NCBI GenBank assembly: GCA_012837935.1 | Contig: DUQG01000012.1 | Coordinates: forward strand, 1 to 64,000 | DNA length: 64,000 nt | Reading direction: 5' to 3' | Origin: Bacteroidales bacterium | GTDB lineage: Bacteria > Bacteroidota > Bacteroidia > Bacteroidales > Paludibacteraceae | Part shown: piece by piece, positions 1-9,004 of the stretch | How positions within the stretch are numbered: position 1 is the stretch's first letter | Layout of the letters: each line of letters begins with the position of its first letter | The notes under the pieces: model-generated | What the model saw: the letters and a program-made list of their open reading frames with translations, nothing else | Database searches by the model: none | Told to the model about the DNA's origin: nothing | Made by a program: the position numbers and the translations under genes

Positions 1-1743
1 AAAAAATGTTGTGAATTGCTTTCAATTATTTGTATCTTTGATATTCTGAACAACTATTTTTATTTTTGTGTGCCTGTCAAAGATGTTGTGAATTGCTTTC
101 AATTATTTGTATCTTTGATATTCTGAACAACTATTTTTTTGTTTAGGGCTCTGTAGTGTTCGTTGTGAATTGCTTTCAATTATTTGTATCTTTGATATTC
201 TGAACAACGATTTCTTCGCCATCAACGACAATCACGCCGTTGTGAATTGCTTTCAATTATTTGTATCTTTGATATTCTGAACAACGCGGCGGTGAATCCA
301 CCAACGACACCGCCGTTGTGAATTGCTTTCAATTATTTGTATCTTTGATATTCTGAACAACTTGCACACGATGAACCCAAGCGACTTGAAAGTTGTGAAT
401 TGCTTTCAATTATTTGTATCTTTGATATTCTGAACAACAAAGTTTTCCTTGTCCACCACCTTGTCGTGGTTGTGAATTGCTTTCAATTATTTGTATCTTT
501 GATATTCTGAACAACAACCCTTGCCGTTATCACCGAGCCTTTGACGTTGTGAATTGCTTTCAATTATTTGTATCTTTGATATTCTGAACAACATAACGGA
601 TTCAAAGCCATATCGCAACAATGTTGTGAATTGCTTTCAATTATTTGTATCTTTGATATTCTGAACAACTTCAGGGCGATAAGTGCTTTGATGTGATTTG
701 TTGTGAATTGCTTTCAATTATTTGTATCTTTGATATTCTGAACAACTGAATGGCAAGTGAAACCCTTGCAACCTTTGTTGTGAATTGCTTTCAATTATTT
801 GTATCTTTGATATTCTGAACAACTACTTGGGCAAGAAACGAAAGATGTTTTCGTTGTGAATTGCTTTCAATTATTTGTATCTTTGATATTCTGAACAACC
901 CCGGTTGTGTATGGACACCAACCATATTTGTTGTGAATTGCTTTCAATTATTTGTATCTTTGATATTCTGAACAACTTGGGTTGAATGAAAAGGATATGG
1001 AAGCCGGTTGTGAATTGCTTTCAATTATTTGTATCTTTGATATTCTGAACAACATTAAGAGAAAAAAGGACAATCGCGTTGTGGTTGTGAATTGCTTTCA
1101 ATTATTTGTATCTTTGATATTCTGAACAACTTGCCAAAGACTTGCCCAAAGGTTTCCAAGTTGTGAATTGCTTTCAATTATTTGTATCTTTGATATTCTG
1201 AACAACTGTACCATTTGAGAGCGAAGCCGCTGAACAGTTGTGAATTGCTTTCAATTATTTGTATCTTTGATATTCTGAACAACCGGTAGTGCTGTGAGTA
1301 GTAGATAACCGGTGTTGTGAATTGCTTTCAATTATTTGTATCTTTGATATTCTGAACAACTGGTGTGGTTGTAACCTTCAACTTCGCAGCGTTGTGAATT
1401 GCTTTCAATTATTTGTATCTTTGATATTCTGAACAACAATACATCTGTTTTGAATTCCGAATAACCGTTGTGAATTGCTTTCAATTATTTGTATCTTTGA
1501 TATTCTGAACAACATTCATTAAGTATAGAAACAAGACGGTGCGTTGTGAATTGCTTTCAATTATTTGTATCTTTGATATTCTGAACAACAGCCACTTCCA
1601 CACCTACTTTTACAAGCGTGTTGTGAATTGCTTTCAATTATTTGTATCTTTGATATTCTGAACAACGTTGGTAGCAATGCGGGTTCAGTGTACTTAGTTG
1701 TGAATTGCTTTCAATTATTTGTATCTTTGATATTCTGAACAAC
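1..1743 (+). CRISPR. Type II-C CRISPR array, 23 repeats, truncated by the left edge
   Basis: Twenty-three copies of a 47-bp repeat begin at 8, 85, 162, 239, 315, 392, 469, 546, 623, 700, 777, 853, 930, 1007, 1084, 1160, 1237, 1314, 1391, 1467, 1543, 1620 and 1697. They are separated by 22 complete spacers of 29 or 30 bp. Each repeat starts GTTGTGAATTGC and ends TTCTGAACAAC, and I see no variant, including the last copy. Bases 1-7 are the end of a further spacer, so the array continues to the left. The tracrRNA anti-repeat pairs with the plus-strand sequence of the repeat, so crRNAs are read rightward, toward cas2, and the leader lies outside the window. Repeat positions 26-33 read TATCTTTG with TTG at positions 2-4, a Bacteroidota promoter inside every repeat. 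The spacers look unrelated to one another. Confidence 0.99.
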
Positions 1744-1818
1744 AGGATGTCAACATTTCATTAAAACACAACAAGTTATAAGGAATATTAGAAATAAAAA
1801 AATCGTTGTTCGGATGTG

Positions 1819-1849
1819 AAAAATCCCGCTCGAAAGGCGGGATTTTTTA
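1819..1849. terminator. Bidirectional terminator between the CRISPR array and cas2
   Basis: ATCCCGC (1823-1829) pairs with GCGGGAT (1837-1843) around the loop TCGAAAG. An A-run precedes the stem and a T-run follows it, so it can end the rightward array transcript and the leftward cas transcript. It lies 3 bp from the cas2 stop codon. Confidence 0.85.
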
Positions 1850-1851
1850 TG

Positions 1852-2199
<348 letters not shown>

Positions 2200-2218
2200 T
2201 TACATAAAGTGAAGCTGA

Positions 2219-3154
2219 TTATTCAAAAGATGGATATTTGATCTTTCGGATTTCTCCAGAAAAACACTTATATAGTGATGCAGTGGTTTGTCCAACAGCA
2301 ATCATTAACGGACTTCGTTGATTGTTAATCACCACATCGAGAACAGGAATAGTAAGCAGTTTCGCTTTCAGCTCTTGCGTTAATTCGGAAATATCTATTC
2401 CGCTTTCCATAATTTCAAACACCAACTTATCCACAAAAGGACGATAAGGCTCCATAATATCATCAGCAAGACAATAAGCATTGTACTTATTGCGATGATG
2501 AATGCCCAACGTAGGCAAAAGTCCGCTGGCTACCAACGCACGAGCCATAACTGCCCGAAGGATGGCGTATCCGTAATTCAGCAAATTGTTAGGCGGTTCA
2601 CCCTCTCTACCACGCACAAAGCCTTGTATATCAGGAAAAATATTATTCCAATAATAGACTGCCGCACGTGCTTCGTAATTGTCTGGGTCACCGCTTTTTA
2701 CATCATTTGCCCAAACAAGCATGTTTTTTACCACAGCTTTCGATTTGTTTTCCAACACATAAGCCTGATTTTGGATTTTAGCCTGAACGGTTTGTTGCCA
2801 AAGTTGCTTTTTAAGTGGAACAGATGCATCTATTTGGTCTCTGAACCGTTCTGTTTGCGTGGTGTTTCCTGCAAGTGGTAACATTAAGCCTACAGGCATT
2901 CGAGAACTATTGCAAGTGATTAAAGCACAGTTGTTTTCAAGCAAAGCCTCAATCAGTCCGTGTGTAATAGTTATCTGCTTATTATCCAAAATAACCACGC
3001 CAATATCTTCCACAGGAATAGTTTTTACGGCATTTGCTTTAAAACTTTCAGGCAATGTCTCGTTTTTAACAACTTCGGGTAATTGAATAACCAATTGCTT
3101 ATTTCGCAGACTTAGATATGCTGGGTTACCAAAGTAGAGTGCTTTTTTAATCAT
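2219..3154 (-). CDS. cas1: CRISPR-associated integrase Cas1, type II
   Basis: Cas1 is the metal-dependent integrase that inserts new spacers next to the leader. The 311-residue length is normal for type II. The expected catalytic residues are visible: E161 in NYEARAA, H220 in GIHHRNKY, and the acidic pair D231/D232 in LADDIMEPYRP. The start codon overlaps the cas9 stop in an ATGA arrangement (3151-3154), so the two genes are translationally coupled. With Cas2 it completes the adaptation module, and nothing in either sequence suggests inactivation. Confidence 0.97.
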   Translation of the reverse strand: MIKKALYFGNPAYLSLRNKQLVIQLPEVVKNETLPESFKANAVKTIPVEDIGVVILDNKQITITHGLIEALLENNCALITCNSSRMPVGLMLPLAGNTTQTERFRDQIDASVPLKKQLWQQTVQAKIQNQAYVLENKSKAVVKNMLVWANDVKSGDPDNYEARAAVYYWNNIFPDIQGFVRGREGEPPNNLLNYGYAILRAVMARALVASGLLPTLGIHHRNKYNAYCLADDIMEPYRPFVDKLVFEIMESGIDISELTQELKAKLLTIPVLDVVINNQRSPLMIAVGQTTASLYKCFSGEIRKIKYPSFE

Positions 3155-6100
3155 ATTTCTTCTGTTTGAATATCGCCGAGTATGTTAATTTTAATTTTAT
3201 ATGGATTTAAATTGAACAATGCTCCTAAACTTCGAACATTAATGTATCTTTTACTTGTTTTAGAGTTTTCATCATCAATTATTTGCGTCTCTAAATGATG
3301 CCTAAACATATAGTTTTTTTCAGATAACTTTTGTACTCTATATAAGTTGTCGCTTATTGCTGTTTTATCATTAGAGGCAATTGCTGTATTAATTTCTTCT
3401 TTTTTCATTCCTAAAACAAACATTTCATTTTGTTGCATACTTAATTCCAGTCTTAAATGGACCTCCGGAAGTTTTTCAAGAAAACTTTCTGGAAAAGAAT
3501 TCTCTGGTAGCATTTGTATTTTATCCCATACTTCTGATGAATCCTTAATAACAATAGGAATTCCGTATTTTTTACGTTCAACTGCATGCCAAAATGTGCA
3601 AACATGCTCTATTTTATTTCCATCTCTATCCGTATAAATAGCAATATGATGGTTGTTACCAGGTTTTACAAAACTAATATCTTGGCCATTTTTATCTTTT
3701 TTTATCGGAATAACAGCGGATAATCCGGTAAAGCAGCGGACTGTTTTTATAGGACGTTCTAAGCCTTCATCTTCATACCAAGGTATTATTAGTTTGTCCT
3801 CTAAAAGCACATCTTTAAAGGCCTCTTTATGTTTGTTGTCAAACTTGTTTAATCTTTGCAGTAAAATAGCCTTTATCTTTTTGTCAACAACTTTGTCTGT
3901 TTTGTTGAAGCTTGTATCTACGGGATATTTAATAACATATTCAGATTTGTAGCACGATGCGTATTTCAATTCTACCTCATTATTGTCGTCAAGAAAAATT
4001 GGTTCTTTTTTCAATGAGGCAATTGCTTTTTTAACATCTCCATTATGTTTTTCAATTCTATCTTCAACTAATTGCTTGATATATGGCTTCAAGATTAAAT
4101 GAGAATTTTCAAAAATGTATTTAATAGGTTTCTTCTCATCTATTGTTTTTATTTTACCATATACACTTTCTTCATGTAAAGCTCCACGTGGGATAATAAT
4201 ACCTGTTTGAACAACTTTTTTATTCCCACGTTTTCCGATTTTGCGTTTTCCTGTCGAGGCAACCTTTTTGCCCGGCTTAAAGGAAACTAAAATATTTGAC
4301 ACGGCATTTTCAACTTCCGAAACAGTTATAGGCTGCTCACTAATAATATATTTTTCTAATAATGAGCGTTTCTCATTAAAAACAACAGAACGTTCTTCAA
4401 TAGCACTCTTCATGTCTTCTCTGGTTTTTTCAGCATTCAAAGTGTTGAAACGTTGTATATAGCCTTGTTTGGTGCAGGCAATAGTAAGAGCATCGACAGC
4501 ATGATGGCGATGGTCATCACGTTTGCTCCAACCTGAAATAACTTCTTTTTGATGCTTGTTTTTACCATGCTCACTTTCCCATTCTACAATTTCAGTCAGT
4601 CCAAGTTCCTTGTATTTATCAAATTGAAGATTCATAGTAACATCATCCCACCCCCATAAGTGTCTGAGTTCAGCAGTAACAGAGCCACTTGTAGCCCACA
4701 CATTATGACAAATTGTTTGAAGAATTTCTCTTGATTTTCGTGCTATATATTGGCTTTCACGCAATTGTCGGTCTATAAAATTGTAGGGTATTTTTTCTTC
4801 CGGCATCAATAGCTTATCACGCTTAGCTTTATTGATAATGAAATTAGAATACAGGGAATTTACACGTTCAACATAAGCCTCAAACACTTCGGCAGGTTTA
4901 CTTTTCATAAAGTCATATGAAGTTCTGTCACTTTTAGTCGCATTGCAATGACGATGAGCGAGTGTTTTGTTGCTTTGTGAATCATCAAAAAGTTTTGATT
5001 TAGGAATAATGTGTTCAATGTCAATATTGTCCCCTTTTATAGCCTCAGTTAAAGAAATAGGCTGACCACAATAAATACAAATAGCATTTAGTTTCTTTTC
5101 TTCATTATTGATTTCTTCATACAATCTCCATTTGATAATGTTGTTCCGTGTTGCTCTGAGACCATATTCAGCTAAGCGTTTTGCTATGTTTTCGTTTTCA
5201 CGCTGTCGTTTACTCATAGCTTTGTCTGTCTCATTGCGTTCTTCCTTACTTTGTTTAAGTTCGCGAGCTAACTCAACTCTTATCTCATCAAATTTAAAAT
5301 ATTTAATTATATTGCCATTTTCATCTTTTTCGCTATGTTTTTCAATAATTACATTTACCACATTTACCATTTGGTTGAGAATCTTTTCTACAACTGGCTG
5401 ACGAAGTGAGTTTTTTTCAATAGGTTTTAATAAGTCTAATAATTTACGTTTCAAGTTTTCATCTTTTGTCAAAGAGTTTGAATGTTCATATCCCACATAG
5501 CTCATTGCTTCGTTATATTTGTTGCCTTCCATCAAGTACGGCAATATCTTACGAATAACCTTAGTAGATTTATTACCAAAACCTTGTTTGTTGAAATCAA
5601 TTTTTGCTAGTTTATCTGCAACGTCAGGCTCAATGTTAAATCTTGTCTGTAAGGCACTGCTACACTCTTGTGTATCTTGAATAGAGTATATTGTGTGCCA
5701 CAATTGATAAAAAGGTTCTTTTTCAATGTTAGAATCAATGTAGCGAATAGGTTTTTCATTTAAAATCTCGCCTGTTTTTTTATCAATTAAGTAACCTTGT
5801 CTTTCGGTTTCAATAATGTTTAAGTTTAAAGATAAAAGGTGGTTGTATTCTTCTGTTTTATCGAAACATTGTTGAATGGCATGTTTGGTAATATTGCCGA
5901 GAATTCCTTTCTCTATTTGTTTGTTAATGAAACAGTCCTTTCTGTTTAAATGTAAAATTTTCAGTAAATCTGTTACTGTTAGTTTTTCATTGTTGTCTAA
6001 ATGATGAAAGATTGCTTGTTTTTGCTCGATTGTAAGTTCAATATTTTGACCATTTCTTGTCCCAATTTTAATGTTATTAATGTTTTCCCACATTTTAGAC

Positions 6101-6909
6101 AGCTGATAAATCGGGGAACTTTTAGGTGCTACCTTTGGGCCAACAAAATATTCTTTTCCATCTTGCCCAACTTTCCAAAATCCTTCAAATTCACATACTG
6201 AAACCAATCCTTTTTGAGACTTCAAAGGACGTTGATAGTAAATAATTTCATTTCGTAATCTTGAAATAAAATTTTCAGTTAGTACATCAGGGTAAAAAGA
6301 CTTTTGAGTATTACAGATTGTGTCAAACTCTTCAATGTATGCTTCTCGAGGAAAAATGTTGTCTTTCACTCTAAAATAAGGGTTTTTGGATAATTCATTG
6401 TAAAAGAATTGTCCAATTGTCAGATTAAGTTCTTTTATCTTTTCATGTCTGCTTTTTACCAAGGAAACATATTCTGTATCTTTTTTTCCTAAGTTTGCAT
6501 CGCTACGACTACTTTTATAACCGCGTTTTTGATTTAACCACAGCAACAATCGCCCTAATTCTTTAAGCGTTATTTGAGAGTGAACTGCTTTACTTCGAAG
6601 TGCCCATAACTCATTTTTAGGTAAGTTTCTTAATGCTTCATCTGGATACATATTAACCTTTACTAAAGCATTAACCAAATATTTTCTTCTTAATTGATAT
6701 CTATCGTAGCCTCTTCTTGCTGTTCTAGCTTTTGTACGAAGAGCATTTTTACTTTCACCTGTTCCTTTTGCAAAATCTTTTCCTTCTGTGCCTTCATAAG
6801 GAATTATTCTACAACCTAAATCTATAATGGATGTTTTGTTATTATTCTCGTTGATTAGTGCCCATCCAATAGAAGCTGAACCTAAATCTAATCCTAAAAT
6901 TGTTTTCAT
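3151..6909 (-). CDS. cas9: CRISPR-associated endonuclease Cas9, subtype II-C
   Basis: This is an RNA-guided double-strand DNA endonuclease of 1252 residues, within the larger size class of II-C enzymes from Bacteroidota. All nuclease residues can be placed: RuvC-I D8 in GLDLGSASIGWAL, RuvC-II E546 in RVELARELKQ, the HNH histidine H633 in DIEHIIPKSKLF, and RuvC-III H803 and D806 in HRHHAVDAL. The HNH domain also carries a CIYC pair before and an HRHC motif after the catalytic His, suggesting a zinc-stabilised HNH. An arginine-rich bridge helix (KNALRTKARTARRGYDRYQ) follows RuvC-I. The C-terminal third, from about residue 880, should hold the WED and PAM-interacting regions; the PAM cannot be read from here. 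A TACCTTTG promoter lies about 26 bp upstream. The gene appears intact. Confidence 0.98.
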   Translation of the reverse strand: MKTILGLDLGSASIGWALINENNNKTSIIDLGCRIIPYEGTEGKDFAKGTGESKNALRTKARTARRGYDRYQLRRKYLVNALVKVNMYPDEALRNLPKNELWALRSKAVHSQITLKELGRLLLWLNQKRGYKSSRSDANLGKKDTEYVSLVKSRHEKIKELNLTIGQFFYNELSKNPYFRVKDNIFPREAYIEEFDTICNTQKSFYPDVLTENFISRLRNEIIYYQRPLKSQKGLVSVCEFEGFWKVGQDGKEYFVGPKVAPKSSPIYQLSKMWENINNIKIGTRNGQNIELTIEQKQAIFHHLDNNEKLTVTDLLKILHLNRKDCFINKQIEKGILGNITKHAIQQCFDKTEEYNHLLSLNLNIIETERQGYLIDKKTGEILNEKPIRYIDSNIEKEPFYQLWHTIYSIQDTQECSSALQTRFNIEPDVADKLAKIDFNKQGFGNKSTKVIRKILPYLMEGNKYNEAMSYVGYEHSNSLTKDENLKRKLLDLLKPIEKNSLRQPVVEKILNQMVNVVNVIIEKHSEKDENGNIIKYFKFDEIRVELARELKQSKEERNETDKAMSKRQRENENIAKRLAEYGLRATRNNIIKWRLYEEINNEEKKLNAICIYCGQPISLTEAIKGDNIDIEHIIPKSKLFDDSQSNKTLAHRHCNATKSDRTSYDFMKSKPAEVFEAYVERVNSLYSNFIINKAKRDKLLMPEEKIPYNFIDRQLRESQYIARKSREILQTICHNVWATSGSVTAELRHLWGWDDVTMNLQFDKYKELGLTEIVEWESEHGKNKHQKEVISGWSKRDDHRHHAVDALTIACTKQGYIQRFNTLNAEKTREDMKSAIEERSVVFNEKRSLLEKYIISEQPITVSEVENAVSNILVSFKPGKKVASTGKRKIGKRGNKKVVQTGIIIPRGALHEESVYGKIKTIDEKKPIKYIFENSHLILKPYIKQLVEDRIEKHNGDVKKAIASLKKEPIFLDDNNEVELKYASCYKSEYVIKYPVDTSFNKTDKVVDKKIKAILLQRLNKFDNKHKEAFKDVLLEDKLIIPWYEDEGLERPIKTVRCFTGLSAVIPIKKDKNGQDISFVKPGNNHHIAIYTDRDGNKIEHVCTFWHAVERKKYGIPIVIKDSSEVWDKIQMLPENSFPESFLEKLPEVHLRLELSMQQNEMFVLGMKKEEINTAIASNDKTAISDNLYRVQKLSEKNYMFRHHLETQIIDDENSKTSKRYINVRSLGALFNLNPYKIKINILGDIQTEEI

Positions 6910-6934
6910 GGTGCTATATGTTATATTGTTTTTC

Positions 6935-6965
6935 CAAAGGTAAAAACAAATTTTAACTTAAAAAA
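6935..6965 (-). promoter_or_regulatory. cas9-cas1-cas2 operon promoter
   Basis: On the minus strand TACCTTTG (6942 down to 6935) matches the Bacteroidota -7 consensus TAnnTTTG. A TTTT tract 19 bp upstream (6965-6962) stands at the -33 position and lies in one arm of a dyad. Predicted transcription starts near 6931, giving a leader of about 20 nt before the cas9 ATG. Confidence 0.6.
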
Positions 6966-6976
6966 CTTTTTAAGTT
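6955..6976. promoter_or_regulatory. Perfect 22-bp dyad between the cas9 and tracrRNA promoters
   Basis: AACTTAAAAA (6955-6964) and TTTTTAAGTT (6967-6976) are exact reverse complements around a central AC. The centre (6965.5) falls midway between the cas9 -7 box (centre 6938.5) and the tracrRNA -7 box (centre 6993.5). Each arm covers one -33 position. It could be an operator for a dimeric regulator or only a shared pair of AT-rich -33 elements. Confidence 0.65.
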
Positions 6977-6997
6977 GAAATATTTCCATTACATTTG
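6967..6997 (+). promoter_or_regulatory. tracrRNA promoter
   Basis: TACATTTG (6990-6997) matches TAnnTTTG, and a TTTT tract 19 bp upstream (6967-6970) occupies the -33 position. The predicted start near 7000-7004 coincides with the first base of the anti-repeat, as expected for a tracrRNA. Confidence 0.65.
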
Positions 6998-7000
6998 TCA

Positions 7001-7084
7001 TACAAATATTGAAGCAATTCACAATAAGGATTATTCCGTTGTGAAAACATTTAGTGCCTCGCCTATCTGCGGGGCATTTTTTTT
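7001..7084 (+). ncRNA. tracrRNA of the type II-C system
   Basis: TACAAATATTGAAGCAATTC (7001-7020) continuing as ACAA is the near-complement of the first half of the CRISPR repeat, with two single-base gaps, and is the anti-repeat. It is followed by a nexus (TAAGGATTATTCCG) and the segment GTTGTGAAAAC. A terminator ends the RNA: TGCCTCGC (7055-7062) pairs with GCGGGGCA (7069-7076) and eight Ts follow. The expected length is about 80 nt. It is divergent from cas9, a common position in Bacteroidota II-C loci. In the cell it would pair with crRNA and load into Cas9. Confidence 0.92.
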
Positions 7085-7110
7085 GTTCAGAGGTTGTCTG
7101 TTAATAATAC

Positions 7111-7146
7111 AAAAAAATCCCCACACTCACTCGTGCGGGGATTTTC
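7111..7146 (-). terminator. Terminator of the PLP-lyase gene
   Basis: AATCCCC and GGGGATT form a hairpin between 7117 and 7144, with A- and T-rich flanks on both sides. It lies about 20 bp beyond the stop codon of the leftward gene and can also stop tracrRNA read-through. Confidence 0.75.
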
Positions 7147-7166
7147 TATTTAGATGGATTAGCTAA

Positions 7167-8615
7167 TTATAAGCTATCACCAAAATCTTCTTTAAATTTC
7201 GCCATCAGTTTTTGTGGCCAGTCGTTTATTGGTTCCAAACCACCCATAAAGAAGCGAAGCACCGGAGGTTCGTAAACGAATTTCAAGCCACCTACCAATT
7301 CACGATTTAGGTATAGCCAGTGTACACGGTCTTCTACGTACTTAATTTGCGATAGCGTAAACACACGGCGGGGAATAGCCAGACGAACCAATTCCATATC
7401 GGCATAAGTTTCGTTGCCGTACTCATCACGCTGATTAGATACCGAACCACGCTCCATACCACGAATACCGGAAATAAGGTATAGCGCAGCAGCCAATGAG
7501 CCTGCCGGATATTGTGATTGTGGAATATGCGAACAAATCTGCATCGCATCAATATGCGCACCCAGTACTCCGGCGGGTTTAATTACCGGAACACCTTTTT
7601 TATCCAATGCATTTACCAGGTATTCGATATAGTTCGGACTTTGGCAAATCACTGTTTCGTCAAGCGTTTCGTAAAGTCCAACTGCCATGCTTTCTATTTC
7701 ACGTACAGAGATACCACCGTAAGTCAAGAAACCTTCGTAAAGTGGTATAAGAGCTTCCATTTCTCTGTAAATACCGATGTCGTTGGTACAGATACCACCA
7801 CCGCGAGAAGAACTTAACTTACGAGCCGAGAAATAAACAATATCAGCTAGGTCGGTCATTGTTTTGATGATTTCGCCTAAGCTACTGTTTTTGAATTCCT
7901 CTTCTCTTTTTAGCACTAAATAAGCATTTTCGCCTAACAAACTAGCATCTAGTACCAGTCTAATGCCGTATTTGTCAGCCAAAGCACGTACATCACGTAA
8001 GTTTTTCACCGAAAATGGTTGTCCGCCAATCAAGTTGGTAGAAGCTTCCATGCGGATAAATGGGATGTTTTTTGGAGTGTTTAAGCGGATAATTTCTTCC
8101 AACTTTTCGATATTCATATTTCCTTTAAAAGGATGCTCGGAATTGATTACGTAAGCTTCATCGTAAAGCAACTCAACAATTTTACCGCCATGCTCGGTAA
8201 TATGCGCCATGGAAGTGGTAAAGTGATAGTTCATCGGAATTAAGCTGCCGCTTTTCACGTAAGCTTTAGCGAGAATATTTTCAGCTGCACGACCTTGGTG
8301 TACGGGTAGGTAATATTTTTTACCCAATACATCTTCAACGGCTTTTTGCAGACGCATAAAACTTTGCGAACCTGCATAAGCATCATCAGCACGCATCATA
8401 GCCGAAAGTTGCTCGTCGCTCATGGCGTTGGTGCCGCTGTCGGTCAGCATATCCAGGAAAACGTCTTTGGTGGTTAGGCGGAATGTGTTGAAACCACCCT
8501 CATAAAGAGCTTCCAATCTACGTTCAATGGGAACCAAGTGAAGTTTTTGCACGATGCGGGTTTTGTGCAGTTCGAGTGGGATATTCTCGCCACTAAAAAA
8601 TTTGATTTCTTGCAT
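7167..8615 (-). CDS. Tyrosine phenol-lyase/tryptophanase family PLP enzyme
   Basis: This 482-residue protein belongs to the PLP beta-eliminating lyases that split tyrosine or tryptophan to pyruvate, ammonia and phenol or indole. The family is clear from LTDSGTNAMS, HQGRAAENI, the PLP lysine K266 in FSARKLSSS, and RLAIPRR. Specificity residues favour tyrosine phenol-lyase: M387 and R389 in GMERG match the TPL MERG motif where tryptophanase has VEIG; FTT in NYHFTTSMAH stands where TPL has Thr and TnaA has Asp; and LRFF matches TPL rather than LRHF. The cofactor loop differs from both families (RKLSSSRGGG instead of KKD). It is transcribed alone from a TATCTTTG promoter with a leader of about 135 nt. 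Many such proteins are annotated simply as tryptophanase. Confidence 0.85.
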   Translation of the reverse strand: MQEIKFFSGENIPLELHKTRIVQKLHLVPIERRLEALYEGGFNTFRLTTKDVFLDMLTDSGTNAMSDEQLSAMMRADDAYAGSQSFMRLQKAVEDVLGKKYYLPVHQGRAAENILAKAYVKSGSLIPMNYHFTTSMAHITEHGGKIVELLYDEAYVINSEHPFKGNMNIEKLEEIIRLNTPKNIPFIRMEASTNLIGGQPFSVKNLRDVRALADKYGIRLVLDASLLGENAYLVLKREEEFKNSSLGEIIKTMTDLADIVYFSARKLSSSRGGGICTNDIGIYREMEALIPLYEGFLTYGGISVREIESMAVGLYETLDETVICQSPNYIEYLVNALDKKGVPVIKPAGVLGAHIDAMQICSHIPQSQYPAGSLAAALYLISGIRGMERGSVSNQRDEYGNETYADMELVRLAIPRRVFTLSQIKYVEDRVHWLYLNRELVGGLKFVYEPPVLRFFMGGLEPINDWPQKLMAKFKEDFGDSL

Positions 8616-9004
8616 TTTAGTATATTTTTGTAGATAGTTTAATTAAATTTCGTGAGCGAAAAAAGCAAAATATCTGCGTTTTTATCTTTTGACAAAATGT
8701 AATGTACTTTGCCTTGTGAACTTTAAATTGGATTTAAAAGTTCGGTTTAAGTGTGCAAAGATAAAACAAATAGCTGAGAAAAGTAAAAAAAAGGAAGGAA
8801 AAATAGATAGTAGAACACAGATTACGTTGATTAGACGGATTTGCGCAGATTTTTTTGACAGATGTTGACTGTCGGGTGTCAGATGTCAGATGTCAATACC
8901 TGAAATACGTTATTCAAAAACAACAAACTGCGGACTGTTACTATAAACTGCTTACTATTTTACTGCACACTCCACTCTCCACTCTCCATTCTCCACTCTG
9001 CTGA
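8616..9004. other. 389-bp intergenic region: one promoter plus near-tandem repeats
   Basis: The left part is the promoter and leader of the PLP lyase. From 8812 the sequence becomes a series of degenerate phrases: AGAACACAGATTACG (8813-8827), TGTCAGATGTCAGATGTC (8877-8894), ACTGCGGACTG (around 8929-8939), and CACTCTCCACTCTCCATTCT near 8970. No gene, RNA hairpin or transposon end was found. Related phrases occur near 43850 and 42330. Confidence 0.6.
8756..8763 (-). promoter_or_regulatory. -7 promoter box of the PLP-lyase gene
   Basis: CAAAGATA on the plus strand reads TATCTTTG on the minus strand, an exact TAnnTTTG match. No good -33 element is visible at the right distance, so the site is moderately supported. 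Confidence 0.5.

Noticed and set aside
901-908. GTTGTG at 904-909 as the start of an extra or partial repeat
   Set aside because: Only six bases match and the true repeat starts at 930; it belongs to the spacer 900-929.
6975-7166. 63-residue open frame over the tracrRNA
   Set aside because: It begins inside the tracrRNA promoter and spans the anti-repeat and terminator; the RNA gene explains the sequence.
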